Shown: in pieces, positions 1 through 12,188 of the stretch
Layout: every line of letters begins with the position of its first letter
Numbering within the stretch: position 1 is the first letter of the stretch
Assembly: GCA_037349105.1 (NCBI GenBank)
Contig: JAYJMM010000029.1
Span: 248,001 to 312,000, forward strand
Direction of reading: 5' to 3'
DNA length: 64,000 bases
DNA from: Limnomonas spitsbergensis
Lineage: Eukaryota; Chlorophyta; Chlorophyceae; Chlamydomonadales
Made by a program: the position numbers and the translations under genes
Notes under the pieces: generated by a model
The model's database searches: none
Told to the model about the DNA's origin: nothing
The model's input: only the letters and a program-made list of their open reading frames with translations

Positions 1-83
1 AGCAAACATGCTCCACGAGCAAGCAGCTGTGCTTGCTTCTCTATAAAAGCATACTTAATCCGAGGCGTGTCTTGGTCACTCAC

Positions 84-3000
84 CCAAACTCAGCCCTGCT
101 GAACATTGAAGGGTCGTCCACAGCGACGCTCTCATGCACGTAATCACTGGCAGGGGTCATCTTCAGCAGCATCTGTAGATGGTGAGGTGGGTAGGGATCC
201 GTAGGGTGGGCTGTAGGCCATGATGTGGCTGAATTGTAGCTGAAGCACTCTACTGCTCTTGATCATGGGACTAAACAAGTTCGGAGGCAAGTGAGGTCTT
301 GGAGACCTCCACAGTCATTCCACTCCATACAGACTACCAGGGTCACAAATGTTCTCTTGCTACTCAAACCCGCTGAACACATGAGCATTGCCCAGGGCAT
401 CTAGAATGTCCACGTGCAGCGGGTTAATGTTTTGAGGTTGTAGGGTTAAAAGGTTAGGGTTAAATTGCAAGTCGGGCACATGGCGCAAACCTGAAGTTGC
501 TCAGCCTGCACAGCGGTTGAATTGGAGGTGATCGCTCGCACGACCACAGATAGCGGCCAGATATACCTGGACACGGAGCAAACAATGCAGTGCAGTGTGT
601 GACTTGAAGGTGTGCATGATGAGCTTAATTACATGTAAACTAGTAGACAACACCAAGGCGGAAGGTGGAAGGCCGAAGTTGGGAGGTACAGGGATGAAGG
701 TGGAAGGTGTGAGGTAGAAGGTGGCCGGCGGAGAGCTGGATGTGACACCCAGATGAAGCAGGCCGCTGTTTTAAACCTTTATTTCTCAATCGAACCGGGA
801 CACCAGGGTGCAGGCTCCTGGCAGCACAGATTGATACAACTCATTCCGAGCCCAGTCTTGCTGAGCCCAATATTGCTGTGGAACATCACATCCAAGTTTC
901 ACAAAAACTTCACTAAGGAACATCTGATCTTACGATTCAGGCTCAACAGGAGTTACCCCAGGGAGCCGTGAGGTCCATGCAGGCCTGCTTGTCCATGCAG
1001 GCCCTATGAGCACCACAGCCTCGCCCGGACTACCCCTCCCGCCCCTCTCTGATGTGTTGGCAGTTCCAGTGGTCTAGCACTAGCTCCTGCGGTTTAACTC
1101 ATCGAAGGTGGCCTCGTCTAACACGAACGGATCCCATCTCGTAGAACGAGAGCTCCACAGCTTAGCCCTGACTCCCCTCTCGCCCCTTCTAACGTGTTGG
1201 AAGGTTTAGAGTCCCTAATCTGGCTCCGTAAATAACTTCTTATCACGCGCCCCTCACCACCCTTCATCTTAGAGCGCTTCAGCTACATTACGGCTTGTGG
1301 CCGAAGGAGTCTGGTACAGCCCGCCTGGCTACTTCAGCCACTGGCTGCGGGCCGAGGGAGCCTGGTACAGCCTGCCTGGCTGCTTCAGCCACTGGCTGCG
1401 GGCCGGTGCAGGTTGGGTCCCAATCGCCCCATGAGTGGCCACCCAGCGCCCTCAAAAGGTGATATGGTGCACACTAAAAGAAATGCTGGTGCTGCTTACC
1501 CCTGTAGGGTGTGCGGAGAGCCCAGGCCTCTCAGGCTGTCTGAGCTGTTGCCCTCGTAGTAATACCGGTTGAGGTTGCTGAGGATGCGCTCACGGGTCGT
1601 GGAGTACACCTGCAAGTAGCGCCGCGGGGACACATGGACATTTAGTGTTTATTTGAGGGTTTCAGTGTTATTTCATTGTTGAGGGTTTCAGTGTTATTTC
1701 ATAGTGGGCACCAGACTAGCCGTAGGGGGCCGCCGGGCGGCCACCACTGGGCCAATTGGGACAAAATCTTGACCGACCTATGGCCGGTGGCCCGAGCAGC
1801 AGGACTTGCTGCTCCAGGCCCCCACGGCCGTAGGCCGTGAAGTAGCTGAATTGTTGCTGAAGCGCGCTAAAATAAACACTGACATTTACACTTGAGTGAA
1901 ATCTGGTGTGGGCAATCTCTAACCCTGTGTGCTTAAATATTTTTCTAACACAAAACTAAAATTCCTGGGTATGGATTTTCTTTTCAGAGGAAGTTTGTGA
2001 AATAACAAACAGAAACAATATTACACTTGAGTCACCTCACCACGCATGCTCAGGCCATGAAGTGGGCCATCATCGATCATGCGGTTGCATGCATATCTGT
2101 ACCATGCTTTGAGCCTGATGCTCCACTGGACTTCCACACATTTCACAAATTCACACCACCGCCAATCACGTGAGTGAGTGAGTGATTGAATAATTGAGTG
2201 GATTGTGTTATTGATTGAGTGATTGAGTTAGTGGATAAGTGGGTGATTGAGTGGATGAGTGAGTGAGTGAGTGATCGAGTGATTGAGTGAGAGCCCTCTG
2301 GCAGGGCATATCGGTGTCTTCCTTCCACTGCAAGCAAGAAGCGCAGGTGAGGGTGGAACCCACCTCTTTGTCGTACTTGTCATACCCCAGCAGGGGCAGG
2401 GCCAGGAGGGATGGCAGGTTGGGGTCATCGAAGTCGGTTAGGTGGTTACCCAGGCCATCAACCTCGTAGACATACATCGAGATGCCGGGCTGTGTGGATG
2501 GGGACAGAGTCACTAGGTTTCAGGGTCAAGGTATGAGAGAGAGCAGATGGAGGTGCCGACTGCCAAGCTGTGTCATTAAGAGAGGGCGGATGGCTGGAGG
2601 GAGATGCAGAGCTGAGGGGGGATCAGGAGCCATCTGACGAGGATGAATCATGGTGCCGGGCTGTGTGGGAAGAGGAAGATTTCAGATGATTGACAGAACG
2701 GAGGGCTACATAATGCACATGGGATCTGTGCCTACAAAGAGTAGTGACTCATGAAAACGGAGAAGGATTGAGAATACTTAGATACATTTGCGTGTTTCAG
2801 GTGTAGTTCAGCTACATATCGGCCCATGGCCGGGAAGGCCTGATGCAGCCAGTGGATCGATATGCGGCCGCAAAATTCAAAGCCGGCCTGCAGACACAGT
2901 TCCAACCAGAATAGCAATTCAGCTACATCCTGGCCTCTGGCCGGAGGCCAGCAGGTAGCTAAAGCGTCACCAAGCCACCAAAAATATAAACTGCACACTC

Positions 3001-6000
3001 GCCTCAACCTCTACCATGCCGAATCTCTGGATGCCCTCAGTGATCTCTGAAGACAAGCGGGACGCAGTGCTCTTGATGTAAGGATCCTGAACAAGCACAT
3101 ATGCAAGCGATCAAGTGAGGGTGGTTCGGCGCAGAAAAGCTTGTACGCTCTCTGGATGCCTGAAACCCAAACAAGCATGCGGCAGCAAGTGAGAATAGGC
3201 GGAAGATCGACGGACGTGCCAGCTTGAGCATATGCCAGCAAGAAGCCACAGCTACATTGAGTAGCCCAAGAGGCACTGCCCACCTTCCACACAGATTCAT
3301 TGGGCAGCCTGAGCTGTACTGCCTACCTTCCACACAGCTTCATTGAGTAGTCCGAGCGGCACTGCCCACCTTCCACACAGATTCATTGAGTAGCCCGAAC
3401 GGTACTGCCTACGTTCCACACAGATTAATTGAGCAGCCCAAGCTGTACTGCCCACCTTCCACACAGCTTCATTGAGCAGAACCAGGCGCTCCAGTGCACC
3501 AACAGCGTACATGTTCCCCGGGATGTTGTAGCCGTACTGGTGCTCATCATCACTTGGGCGGAAGGCACTCCACACCATGCCTGGAGACAAATGGAGAATG
3601 GAGAAGATCTTGCTGGGGAGTAGATTTTGGTGGGAGTAGATATTGCCGGGAAAAGATCTTGCCGGGGAGTAGATCTTGCCGGGAGTAGATCTTGCCGGGG
3701 AGGTTTTCAGTAGGCTTTGCCCTTACTTAATAACAGATACTTCGTATCGAAAAGGAAAGCAGCCCCCATGCCTGAAGGTAGTAAGGCAAGATGGGGATCT
3801 TGCCTTCCCAATGACCTGATCAGCCCCAACAGAAATTTCAGTGCGCCCTGTCAGGCCATCTTCTGGCAGGCCGATGGGCGGAAACCACCAGGCCTATGGG
3901 GACCATGAAAGAAAGAAAGAAAGACTCCTCCTCCGCCAAAGCAGGAGGCGTGATGGGGACCAAACCTTGTCCAGCCGACAATCGGCGACCCAAGCAGCAG
4001 GGCCTACTGAACAAAACCTCCAAGGCCTCAAGTCATTGTGTAGTTAAAGAGTAGCTGAAGCACCCTTAAATAAAGTGTGAGCAGTACTCGGCTACTCGCC
4101 TGTCCATTCCTGGGAACTGTCCAGCGCCCCTAAGTTACTTGATCCTGTTAAATTCCTGCCTCATGGCATAATATTCATGAAAACGCCAATGACATCTAAT
4201 TCAAATTGCAACAGCCCCGGCACTTCCCGGGCTACCCACCCCAGGCCAGCCCTTAGGTGTCACATGTTATGAACGTGACCCACCTGTGTAGCCCGTTGGC
4301 CCTCCGAGGCCATCCCGGGGCAGCTCTGAGTACCTGGTGAGGGCGGGAAGAGGAAGGGGCCCTGTCAGACTCAGACAGGAGCTTGTAACTTGAGAGCATG
4401 CGGTCATGGCCTCCGGCTGTTTTCGGGAATGAATTCCTCTTCACAAAGAGGAAAGCTCTTCCATCATTGGAAAGGTCCCTTTATCCTCACCTTATGGCGG
4501 GTAGATTTATTTTGGGGGATTAATTTACAAATTACAATTATTTACCATACATAAAGTGCGCCTCCCCTCACGCCTAGGTAAATATATTTTGTGTTTATTA
4601 AGCCCCGCAGGGTTTCATTGCTGTTCATTAAGCCCCACTAGAAAAAAATGCAATTGTTGAATCGTTCATGCACTGCCCGATTCCGACTGATTCTGCCCAG
4701 TGTCATTCCTGCAAACCCTCGATAATATTGAAGGTCTTCATCACACTCCCCTAAAAAATGTCAATTTAGTGGGAACCCACTCCGTTTGTATCGTACGGTA
4801 TGCATCAACGAATCATTTATCCACCTGTAGGGCGACTGCTCATCGTGGTGCTGCTCTGTCACCAAAAGCTGCAGCAGCGTCACCACGGCGTCGTGGATCA
4901 TGGGCTCTGACAGCAGCATGCCGGGCATCCACAGCCCAGGCGTCTGCACAATGTTGCAGGAGGCGTGATGGCATGATATTACACCAAGTATAAGACAGGA
5001 CATCGCAAAGTTTTTTTAACACAGATTGGACTAGGGTACAAAAGTAGCATAATACAGCATGAAACGGCACAGATTTAGCCATATTGTGCGACCCTGATTG
5101 AGGGGAGTGGGGGCAGTGACAAGCGTGGTCCTTTTCGGGGGTAAGGCTGCGCTAGTGCGATGACACAAAAGAGAACTTTTAAGCAGGTTATCCTTCAGCG
5201 CTCAACATTCAACTGGCCTGCGCAAACTACGAATTGTAAAATGAGCGCATGAAACCAGAGCCGCAGGTAATTTCAAAATACTCCCATATGTGTCAACGCT
5301 AGTATTCGAGGTGCAAGCGTCGGCAAAACCAGATTCCCTTGCAAGTTCTCTGATTGTTCTTCTGAAAGCATGCAGTGCTTTCAATGTGATGAAGGGAGGG
5401 AATTTTAGAATTCATCCCAATGCATCGGTCAGTAGATTTCGTGAACCCGACCATGCTTGCCGAACACCAACTATTGCTTGCATCTGGAAGCTGAAATACA
5501 GGGATTCACACAATTAAACTGGAAACAGACAGCACATTCTGAAATGTTACTCCTGTTCAAACCACACCTCGATACGGTTCCAGATGAATTGAATTTTAAA
5601 GATCGGAACATTCGATGCTGCTCCAGGGCCGAGGAGTGCCCAGGATCAGGGGTAGAAGATCAGAGGCACTTGGAGGAAACCAAAAACATTCCACATGCTC
5701 GCACCTCGTGGTAGTTGCAGAGGAAGTCCATGAAGTAGGCGGGCGAGTCCACCTCGTACTTGCGCTCCCACACCCAGCCGCCACGCCCTTCACAGCCGGA
5801 GAACAACGGCAGACACGTTGCCTTGGGATACTCGGCCAAGCAGGGAAATTACGCTTAAGTGATTTAAAAGGAAGCATAAGTGTGAAACTGATCGATTTGT
5901 TTCTTCTCCGTGGCATGAGCAGTGGCAGCGAGTAGGATCCCACAGATGCTGGTTGGCTCCGGCACCTTCCTTTCTTGCTGGCTGGCAGATTGGCCTCACC

Positions 6001-9000
6001 GCCGGGCGCAATGCTGTGCCTACCATAATATCGTATCTGCCCAAGCAACGTGAATGGCATGACGGCGAGTACGTGGCGTCGGCCCAGGCAAGCTGCACTT
6101 CTTCCCTAATCTTCACAACTCAGCAAGGCGTGCCCTTCTTTCATTTTACAAGCGTGTATATGTGCCCTGCCATTTAAAGAGGATGGTAACAACTAAGAAA
6201 ACGGTAATATGTGCGCTACTCTAAAGCTCACACTAATTGCAACGCTGAGCCTACCACACGCACCCACCATATGAGCCTACTGCTTGAGCCTAAAAGGCCA
6301 TACGCACCCACCATATGAGCCTACTGCTTGAGCCTAAAAGGCCATACGCACCCAACGTATGAGCCTACTGCTTGAGCCTAAAAGGCCATACGCACCCACC
6401 GTATGAGCCGGACGCTCGTGCCTAAAAGACATGCACCTGTGTTCCCACCGCCAAGCTTGCTCACCGAGAACCCTGTCTTGCTTGGAGACGTTTGCCAAGG
6501 GCACAAATGAAGGGTTGTACGCATTGGCATAGGGATCCTGCAAGATGAAGAAAGCCAACGCACGTATGGAGCCCTCCACGACGGCCCTGAGAGGAGGGGT
6601 CATGGGAGGGGCTAGGGTGGGTGTGCGGCAAGGGGTCGTGGGGGTTCTGCGCGTTAGACCAGGCTTCTGCTAGATGAAGATGGCTAGTTCACGTATGGAT
6701 CACTCCACAATGGCTCCATGGGGTAGGTGCATGGGTGCAGAAGAGAGAAGAGGGATGGGGCGGATGAAGAGGGCTAGTGCAACTATGAAGCTCTCATGGA
6801 TGGCCCTGTGGGGAAGACGGGGGAGGGAGGGGGCATGTGTCGTAAACTGAGGGAGAAGCACTTCAGATTTGTTAAGACTTTTGTGGCCCTTGGAGCATGC
6901 TGAAAAGGTCTCCAAGGTTAAATCTGCGTCTCTGCGAGCTAGTTATTTGGAATCCACCGTTGGCCTGAAGCAGTCAGGTCTGGCTTCCAGCCGGAGGGCT
7001 GTCAGGTAGCTGAACGGTAGCTGCATGGCTGTCGAGCCACGAAAAAGGGAACACAGCCTTGAGTCCTCCATCAGGCGGCCCCACCCACAAAGCAACTACG
7101 GTATTGGGGATCATAAAATCAAGGTAGCATCGTGCATCACGATACGGCACAGGCTTAGCCAGAATGTGCTACAAAGGTAGCACGATACGGCACGATACGG
7201 CACAATATGGCACAGGTTTGGCAGGATCTTACTGCCAAGGTAACACGATATGGCATGGTACAGCACCATGCAGAACAGTTTAAGCCGGATCGGACTGCAC
7301 TGGTAGCACGATACGGCATGATGTGGCACATGTTTGGCCGGGTTGTGCGACCATGCAGTAAATCATTCAAAGCAATCATGTGGGGCTAGGCTACCCATCC
7401 CCCTAGGCTGCGGGTCCCCCTAGGCTACCCATTCCCCTAGGCTACCCATCCCCCTAGGCTACCCATCCCCCTAGGCTGCCGGTCCCCCTAGGCTACCCAT
7501 CCCCCTAGGCTGCCGGTCCCCCTAGGCTGCCAGTCCCCCTAGGCTGCCGGTCCCCCTAGGCTACCCATCCCCCTAGGCTGCTGGTCCCCCTAGGCTGCCG
7601 GTCCCCCTAGGCTGCCGGTCCCCCTAGGCTGCCAGTCCCCCTAGGCTGCCGGTCCCCCTAGGCTGCCGGTCCCCCTAGGCTGCCGGTCCCCCTAGGCTGC
7701 CGGTCCCCCTAGGCTGCCGGTCCCCCTAGGCTACCCATCCCCCTAGGCTGCCGGTCCCCCTAGGCTGCCAGTCCCCCTAGGCTGCCAGTCCCCCTAGGCT
7801 GCCGGTCCCCCTAGGCTGCCGGTCCCCCTAGGCTGCCGGTCCCCCTAGGCTGCCAGTCCCCCTAGGCTGCCGGTCCCCCTAGGCTGCCGGTCCCCCTAGG
7901 CTGCCGGTCCCCCTAGGCTGCCGGTCCCCCTAGGCTGCCGGTCCCCCTAGGCTGCCGGTCCCCCTAGGCTGCCGGTCCCCCTAGGCTGCCGGTCCCCCTA
8001 GGCTACCCATCCCCCTAGGCTGCCGGTCCCCCTAGGCTGCCAGTCCCCCTAGGCTGCCAGTCCCCCTAGGCTGCCAGTCCCCCTAGGCTACCCATCCCCC
8101 TAGGCTGCCGGTCCCCCTAGGCTGCCGGTCCCCCTAGGCTGCCGGTCCCCCTAGGCTGCCGGTCCCCCTAGGCTGCCGGTCCCCCTAGGCTGCCGGTCCC
8201 CCTAGGCTGCCGGTCCCCCTAGGCTGCCGGTCCCCCTAGGCTGCCGGTCCCCCTAGGCTGCCGGTCCCCCTAGGCTGCCGGTCCCCCTAGGCTGCCGGTC
8301 CCCCTAGGCTGCCGGTCCCCCTAGGCTGCCGGTCCCCCTAGGCTGCCGGTCCCCCTAGGCTGCCGGTCCCCCTAGGCTGCCGGTCCCCCTAGGCTGCCGG
8401 TCCCCCTAGGCTGCCGGTCCCCCTAGGCTGCCGGTCCCCCTAGGCTGCCGGTCCCCCTAGGCTGCAGGTCCCCCTAGGCTGCAGGTCCCCCTAGGCTGCC
8501 GGTCCCCCTAGGCTGCCGGTCCCCCTAGGCTGCCGGTCCCCCTAGGCTGCCGGTCCCCCTAGGCTGCCGGTCCCCCTAGGCTGCCGGTCCCCCTAGGCTG
8601 CCGGTCCCCCTAGGCTGCCGGTCCCCCTAGGCTGCCAGTCCCCCTAGGCTGCCGGTCCCCCTAGGCTGCCGGTCCCCCTAGGCTGCCAGTCCCCCTAGGC
8701 TGCCGGTCCCCCTAGGCTGCCGGTCCCCCTAGGCTGCCGGTCCCCCTAGGCTGCCGGTCCCCCTAGGCTGCCGGTCCCCCTAGGCTACCCATCCCCCTAG
8801 GCTGCCGGTCCCCCTAGGCTGCCGGTCCCCCTAGGCTACCCATCCCCCTAGGCTGCCGGTCCCCCTAGGCTGCCAGTCCCCCTAGGCTGCCGGTCCCCCT
8901 AGGCTGCCGGTCCCCCTAGGCTGCCGGTCCCCCTAGGCTGCCAGTCCCCCTAGGCTGCCAGTCCTCCTAGGCTGCCAGTCCCCCTAGGCTACCCATCCCC

Positions 9001-11237
9001 CTAGGCTGCCGGTCCCCCTAGGCTGCCGGTCCCCCTAGGCTGCCGGTCCCCCTAGGCTGCCAGTCCCCCTAGGCTGCCGGTCCCCCTAGGCTGCCGGTCC
9101 CCCTAGGCTACCCATCCCCCTAGGCTGCCGTTCCCCCTAGGCTGCCGGTCCCCCTAGGCTGCCGGTCCCCCTAGGCTGCCGGTCCCCCTAGGCTGCCGGT
9201 CCCCCTAGGCTGCCAGTCCCCCTAGGCTGCCGGTCCCCCTAGGCTGCCGGTCCCCCTAGGCTGCCGGTCCCCCTAGGCTGCCGGTCCCCCTAGGCTACCC
9301 ATCCCCCTAGGCTGCCGGTCCCCCTAGGCTGCCAGTCCCCCTAGGCTGCCGGTCCCCCTAGGCTGCCGGTCCCCCTAGGCTGCCGGTCCCCCTAGGCTGC
9401 CGGTCCCCCTAGGCTGCCGGTCCCCCTAGGCTGCCGGTCCCCCTAGGCTGCCGGTCCCCCTAGGCTGCCGGTCCCCCTAGGCTGCCAGTCCCCCTAGGCT
9501 GCCGGTCCCCCTAGGCTGCCGGTCCCCCTAGGCTGCCGGTCCCCCTAGGCTGCCAGTCCCCCTAGGCTGCCGGTCCCCCTAGGCTGCCGGTCCCCCTAGG
9601 CTGCCGGTCCCCCTAGGCTGCCGGTCCCCCTAGGCTGCCGGTCCCCCTAGGCTGCCGGTCCCCCTAGGCTACCCATCCCCCTAGGCTGCCGGTCCCCCTA
9701 GGCTGCCGGTCCCCCTAGGCTGCCGGTCCCCCTAGGCTGCCGGTCCCCCTAGGCTGCCGGTCCCCCTAGGCTGCCGGTCCCCCTAGGCTGCCGGTCCCCC
9801 TAGGCTACCCATCCCCCTAGGCTGCCGGTCCCCCTAGGCTGCCAGTCCCCCTAGGCTGCCGGTCCCCCTAGGCTGCCGGTCCCCCTAGGCTGCCGGTCCC
9901 CCTAGGCTGCCGGTCCCCCTAGGCTGCCGGTCCCCCTAGGCTACCCATCCCCCTAGGCATTTGTGAGTGATCATTTTACACCGATGCATCATTATGAGCT
10001 CCCACCTGAGGGCCGGGCGCCAGGCGATCCTTGGCAAGTATGACGCAATTTGTACCGCGCTGTGAAAGCAAGGGCATTGGACGGGGGTGGATTGATCTCA
10101 CAAACCAGTTATACGAGGGATGAAGTGCCTGACCAAGGAGGTGCTGTAGGTTTTCAGGACTGCAGGCAGATTGGCAAGCAAAGCATGCGTGTGAGAGCTG
10201 TCAGCGCTGTTTACTAAGTGTGTGTCAGCTACAATTCAGCTGCATCACAGTGAAGAGCGGTGGGGCGTGGTGCAGCAAGGTCCACTGCCTTGGCCACCGG
10301 CCGTAGCCAGGTGAAATTTTGGTACCCATTGGTCCAGTGGTGTCTGACCGGCGACCTGCCGAAGATGGTGTGGTGCGCTCTAAAAGGAACACTGGAGCTG
10401 TGTGGGTGTAGGAAGCCAAGAAGCCTTTACCATGCCCATCTCAAGGCCTAATACTTAGTTGCCCAGGGAACTTTTTGCAAGATAAAAATCTGATAGGCAG
10501 TGTCCTTGCCTCATTGCCTTGCGCAATCATTGGGGGACACTGTTTACCTAAGCGCTCTTTATGTATTCTAGAAGAGTTGAACAGCTACATCATAGCCTAC
10601 GCCCGAAGGGGCTGGCGCCACAAGCCCTACCGGCCTACCCTGTTGCAGAGTTGGGCCACTGGCCACAGGCCGGGCAAGGTTTCGTACTCGGCAGCCCAGT
10701 GGTGCTGACCAGTGTCCCCTCATGTAAGGTCTGGAAGGCACGAAACCAGTATTTTTTAGTGGTTACCGGACCAGCCTTCGATGGGCCGTGCTGCGGCCAC
10801 CCCTGGGCCGATTGACACCAAACCTGGACCGGCCTCCGGCCGGTGGCCTTGGGAGCAGGGCTGGCCGAGCCAGGGGCTGGTGGCCGTAGGCCACAGTGTA
10901 GCTGAAGTGTAGCTGAAAGTGATGCGGTAACCACTGCAAAAAACACTGCTAAGTACCCACCTGTCCCGCGTCCACATGGCCGGGATGTCCCCAGTCAACA
11001 CTACTGCGATGCGCCCAAAATCATGAAGTCGGACGTAGGAGGTCAACGTGCGGTACAAGCATCGTCCACACAGCGCTTTCAGAGCATCAACATCCTCCTG
11101 CCCGAGGACCTCAGCCAGGGCGGCCTGCTGCCCGTCGTCGTCGCGGCCGCTGGTTCCGTTCCGCTCTGCGGATCCGTCCGCTGCCGGACCGCGCGCCCAC
11201 ACTTCTCGCTGATCGTGGACTTCATGCAGCCTTCGGG
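84..11237 (-). CDS. GH125 (Mug157-type) exo-alpha-mannosidase, partial, 12 exons
   Basis: Predicted glycoside hydrolase family 125, a family with exo-alpha-1,6-mannosidase activity in bacteria and Mug157 proteins in fungi. Exons in transcript order are 11237-10961, 10059-10006, 6586-6465, 5787-5705, 4943-4825, 4333-4284, 3580-3456, 3044-3009, 2489-2364, 1609-1500, 566-491 and 172-84. Every junction is GT-AG and the phases chain correctly, giving about 422 residues. Family motifs appear in order: GDIPAMWTRD, LQDPYANAYNPSF, WERKYEVDSPAYF, TEQHHDEQSPYR, FRPSDDEHQYGYNIPGN, YEVDGLGN with FDDPNLPSLL, GSPHT, YIWPLS and HESVAVDDPSMFSR. The last exon seen ends in phase 2, so the C-terminus lies beyond the left edge. 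The 5' exon(s), with any signal or anchor segment, were not found. Introns carry MITEs, exon-edge duplications and a large minisatellite. Family assignment is firm; mannan substrate and secretory-pathway location are inferred. Confidence 0.86.
1265..1480 (+). mobile_element. Degraded copy of the ~200-bp MITE family
   Basis: Contains the 'cttcagctacat' end, duplicated 'ctggctgcgggccg' core segments, and the 'gtgcacactaaaag' end typical of the family. No target duplication could be seen. It lies in a GH125 intron. Confidence 0.45.
1645..1880 (-). mobile_element. hAT-like MITE with target duplication
   Basis: Non-coding element of about 236 bp with inverted ends (GTGTTTATT at the left, AATAAACAC at the right). 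The 8 bp gacattta lies directly outside both ends. Its left end carries an extra internal duplication. It sits in an intron of the GH125 gene. The body shares the family core: paired gccgtaggc-type motifs and 'gtagctgaattgt' near one end. Confidence 0.65.
2160..2292. repeat. GAGTGATT-type simple repeat
   Basis: About 130 bp of interspersed gagt/gatt words in an intron of the GH125 gene, close to the exon at 2364-2489. It explains the Ser/Thr/His-rich reading frames on the other strand, which are not genes. Confidence 0.8.
2640..2670. repeat. Copy of the acceptor edge of GH125 exon 2364-2489
   Basis: The plus-strand words 'ggtgccgggctgtgtgg' repeat the true exon/acceptor boundary at 2481-2497 ('gatgccgggctgtgtgg'). 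The copy lies upstream of the exon in transcript direction and retains the AG acceptor. Confidence 0.45.
2798..2965 (+). mobile_element. MITE-family fragment(s)
   Basis: Starts with 'gtgtagttcagctacata' and repeats 'ttcagctacatcctggcc' at 2920, so two partial family ends appear joined. It lies in a GH125 intron. No clean termini were seen. Confidence 0.35.
3240..3456. repeat. Tandem copies (~46 bp) of a GH125 exon end plus donor site
   Basis: About five imperfect units read 'ttcattgagtagcccga...ctgcccaccttccacacag' on the plus strand. The unit equals the last codons of exon 3580-3456 (ending LNEAVWK) plus its GTGGGCAGT donor and the first intron bases. The copies lie just downstream of the real donor, so the pre-mRNA contains several near-identical candidate donors. 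Confidence 0.75.
3850..4078 (-). mobile_element. Degraded MITE-family copy
   Basis: Family words occur in reverse orientation: 'gcaggccgatggg', 'gcagcagggcct', and a 'gtagctgaagcacccttaaataaa' end. An internal gaaagaaagaaag run is present. It lies in a GH125 intron. Confidence 0.35.
6240..6415. repeat. 44-bp tandem repeat, about 4 copies
   Basis: The unit begins 'cacccaccatatgagcc' and continues 'tactgcttgagcctaaaagg'. It lies in the intron just downstream of GH125 exon 6586-6465. No coding role is seen. Confidence 0.8.
6660..6825. repeat. Two decayed copies of the 5' edge of GH125 exon 6586-6465
   Basis: Segments near 6672-6733 and 6764-6815 both run 'gatgaag..ggctagt...' through 'ggctccatgggg' or 'ggccctgtgggg'. 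They match the real exon start and acceptor at 6541-6604. They lie upstream of the exon in transcript direction. Confidence 0.6.
7115..7350. repeat. Tandem 'cacgatacggca' repeat, about 4 copies
   Basis: Units of roughly 65-70 bp include 'ggtagcacgatacggcac' and 'aggtttagccagattgtgc'. A single related unit lies at 5036-5095. Both sites are GH125 introns. Confidence 0.6.
7386..9958. repeat. 17-bp minisatellite, about 150 copies
   Basis: The array is almost perfect: ccccctaggct followed by a six-base variable part, mainly gccggt, with gccagt and acccat common and gcaggt, gcgggt, gctggt rare. It fills most of the 3.4-kb intron between GH125 exons 10059-10006 and 6586-6465. The transcript strand carries GGGGG every 17 bases. 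The CCTAGG core is self-complementary. There are no unique spacers, so this is not a CRISPR array. Confidence 0.97.
10202..10394 (+). mobile_element. hAT-like MITE with 7-bp target duplication
   Basis: Begins CAGCGCTG and ends GGAACACTG, flanked by gagctgt on both sides (10195-10201 and 10395-10401). It carries the family core and lies in a GH125 intron. Confidence 0.7.
10570..10740 (+). mobile_element. MITE-family copy, truncated
   Basis: Contains 'cagctacatcatagcctacg', 'ggccactggccacaggccgg' and 'cagcccagtggtg', matching the family body. It abuts an opposite-orientation copy at 10747-10948. No target duplication was found. Confidence 0.5.
10747..10948 (-). mobile_element. MITE-family copy with both termini
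   Basis: Starts CAGTATTTTTTAGTGG and ends CCACTGCAAAAAACACTG, a clear inverted repeat of the family type. No flanking duplication was seen. Its end lies 13 bp from the splice donor of GH125 exon 11237-10961. Confidence 0.6.
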
Positions 11238-12188
11238 CTGTGAATCAAAGGGAAGAAAGAAAGTTATGTCTGGTTTGACTTGCTGCAGCGTTTTTCTGTC
11301 CATGCACCACAACTGTTGCATTCCAACGGGTGGGACCGTAGGACGTGGCGTCGTCGGTCGCCCTTAACTACCCAGTACCCACTACTGCATATCTCAGCGC
11401 GGTCACTACGCTGCAATTAAGCCACATCATGGCCTACAAGCCGAAGAGCACTGGTGCAGCAAGACCTGCCGATATTTCCACCGTCCATAAACTGGTCATG
11501 GTTTGGCCCCAATTTGTAATGTATTGCTTCAACAGGTGATCTACGGTATCGGGGTGCGCTTTAAAAATATCGGGCTGGCATCACTCACCCTTGTGTAAAC
11601 TGCTGGCTTCGTTCAGAACCCTGGAGCAGAGTAATATGACGAAGCCTGAAATACATATGATTAGTTCACTGGACCATATCATGCTGGCCTGGCGTTAGGA
11701 CACGAGGTAATATTCGAGCCTCAAATGTCGGAGCTTCCGGGCGAGTCGAGACACAGCGGAGATACCGGCGCGTCAGGTATACCGTGGTGGTATCCCTGGA
11801 TCCCAGTTAATAGTTTTAGCACATAGAAAAACCCGACCTTCCGGATTCCAGCTGTACCTGGGTCTTCACAACCCGATAATACGTTAAACCCTGAGTACCG
11901 GTGTGATTGACATGCAACCGACACCTGCGGTTGCAGAAATGGCCATGGTCCATGCTCTCTCCTCAGCCAAGTTGTGTCTCCTAACCTCATTGAATTAAGC
12001 TGAGTTTGTAGGCTAGGCGGTAAGGCGATCCGATGTTTTGCGTGGTGCACAGCCACCGCTGGGCGATGCACTCAGCAGCCAACGGCACTGCTGGGCTGAT
12101 GGGATTATGAGAACCTTGAACGGTCTTTGGCCGGTGCCCCTAACAGGATAACAGTGAGGCTTGCTGCACCATGACCTGGCACCAAAGG
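11238..12188. other. No recognisable gene; expected site of the GH125 5' exons
   Basis: Contains an AG acceptor context for the first located GH125 exon and a MITE-like stretch near 11395-11560 ('gccacatcatggcctacaag', 'gtgcgctttaaaaat'). I see no supported exon, promoter or RNA gene here. The retroelement insertion begins at 12189. Confidence 0.4.

Noticed and set aside
371..420. Possible extra GH125 exon (LHVDILDALGNAHVFSG)
   Set aside because: It lies between two exons that already join in frame with continuous family homology, and it has no matching splice signals.
2208..2337. Ser/His/Thr-rich small proteins
   Set aside because: Translated simple repeat (gagtgatt); the real content nearby is the GH125 exon in a different register.
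7386..9958. CRISPR-like array
   Set aside because: Units are contiguous 17-mers with no unique spacers, in a eukaryotic intron.
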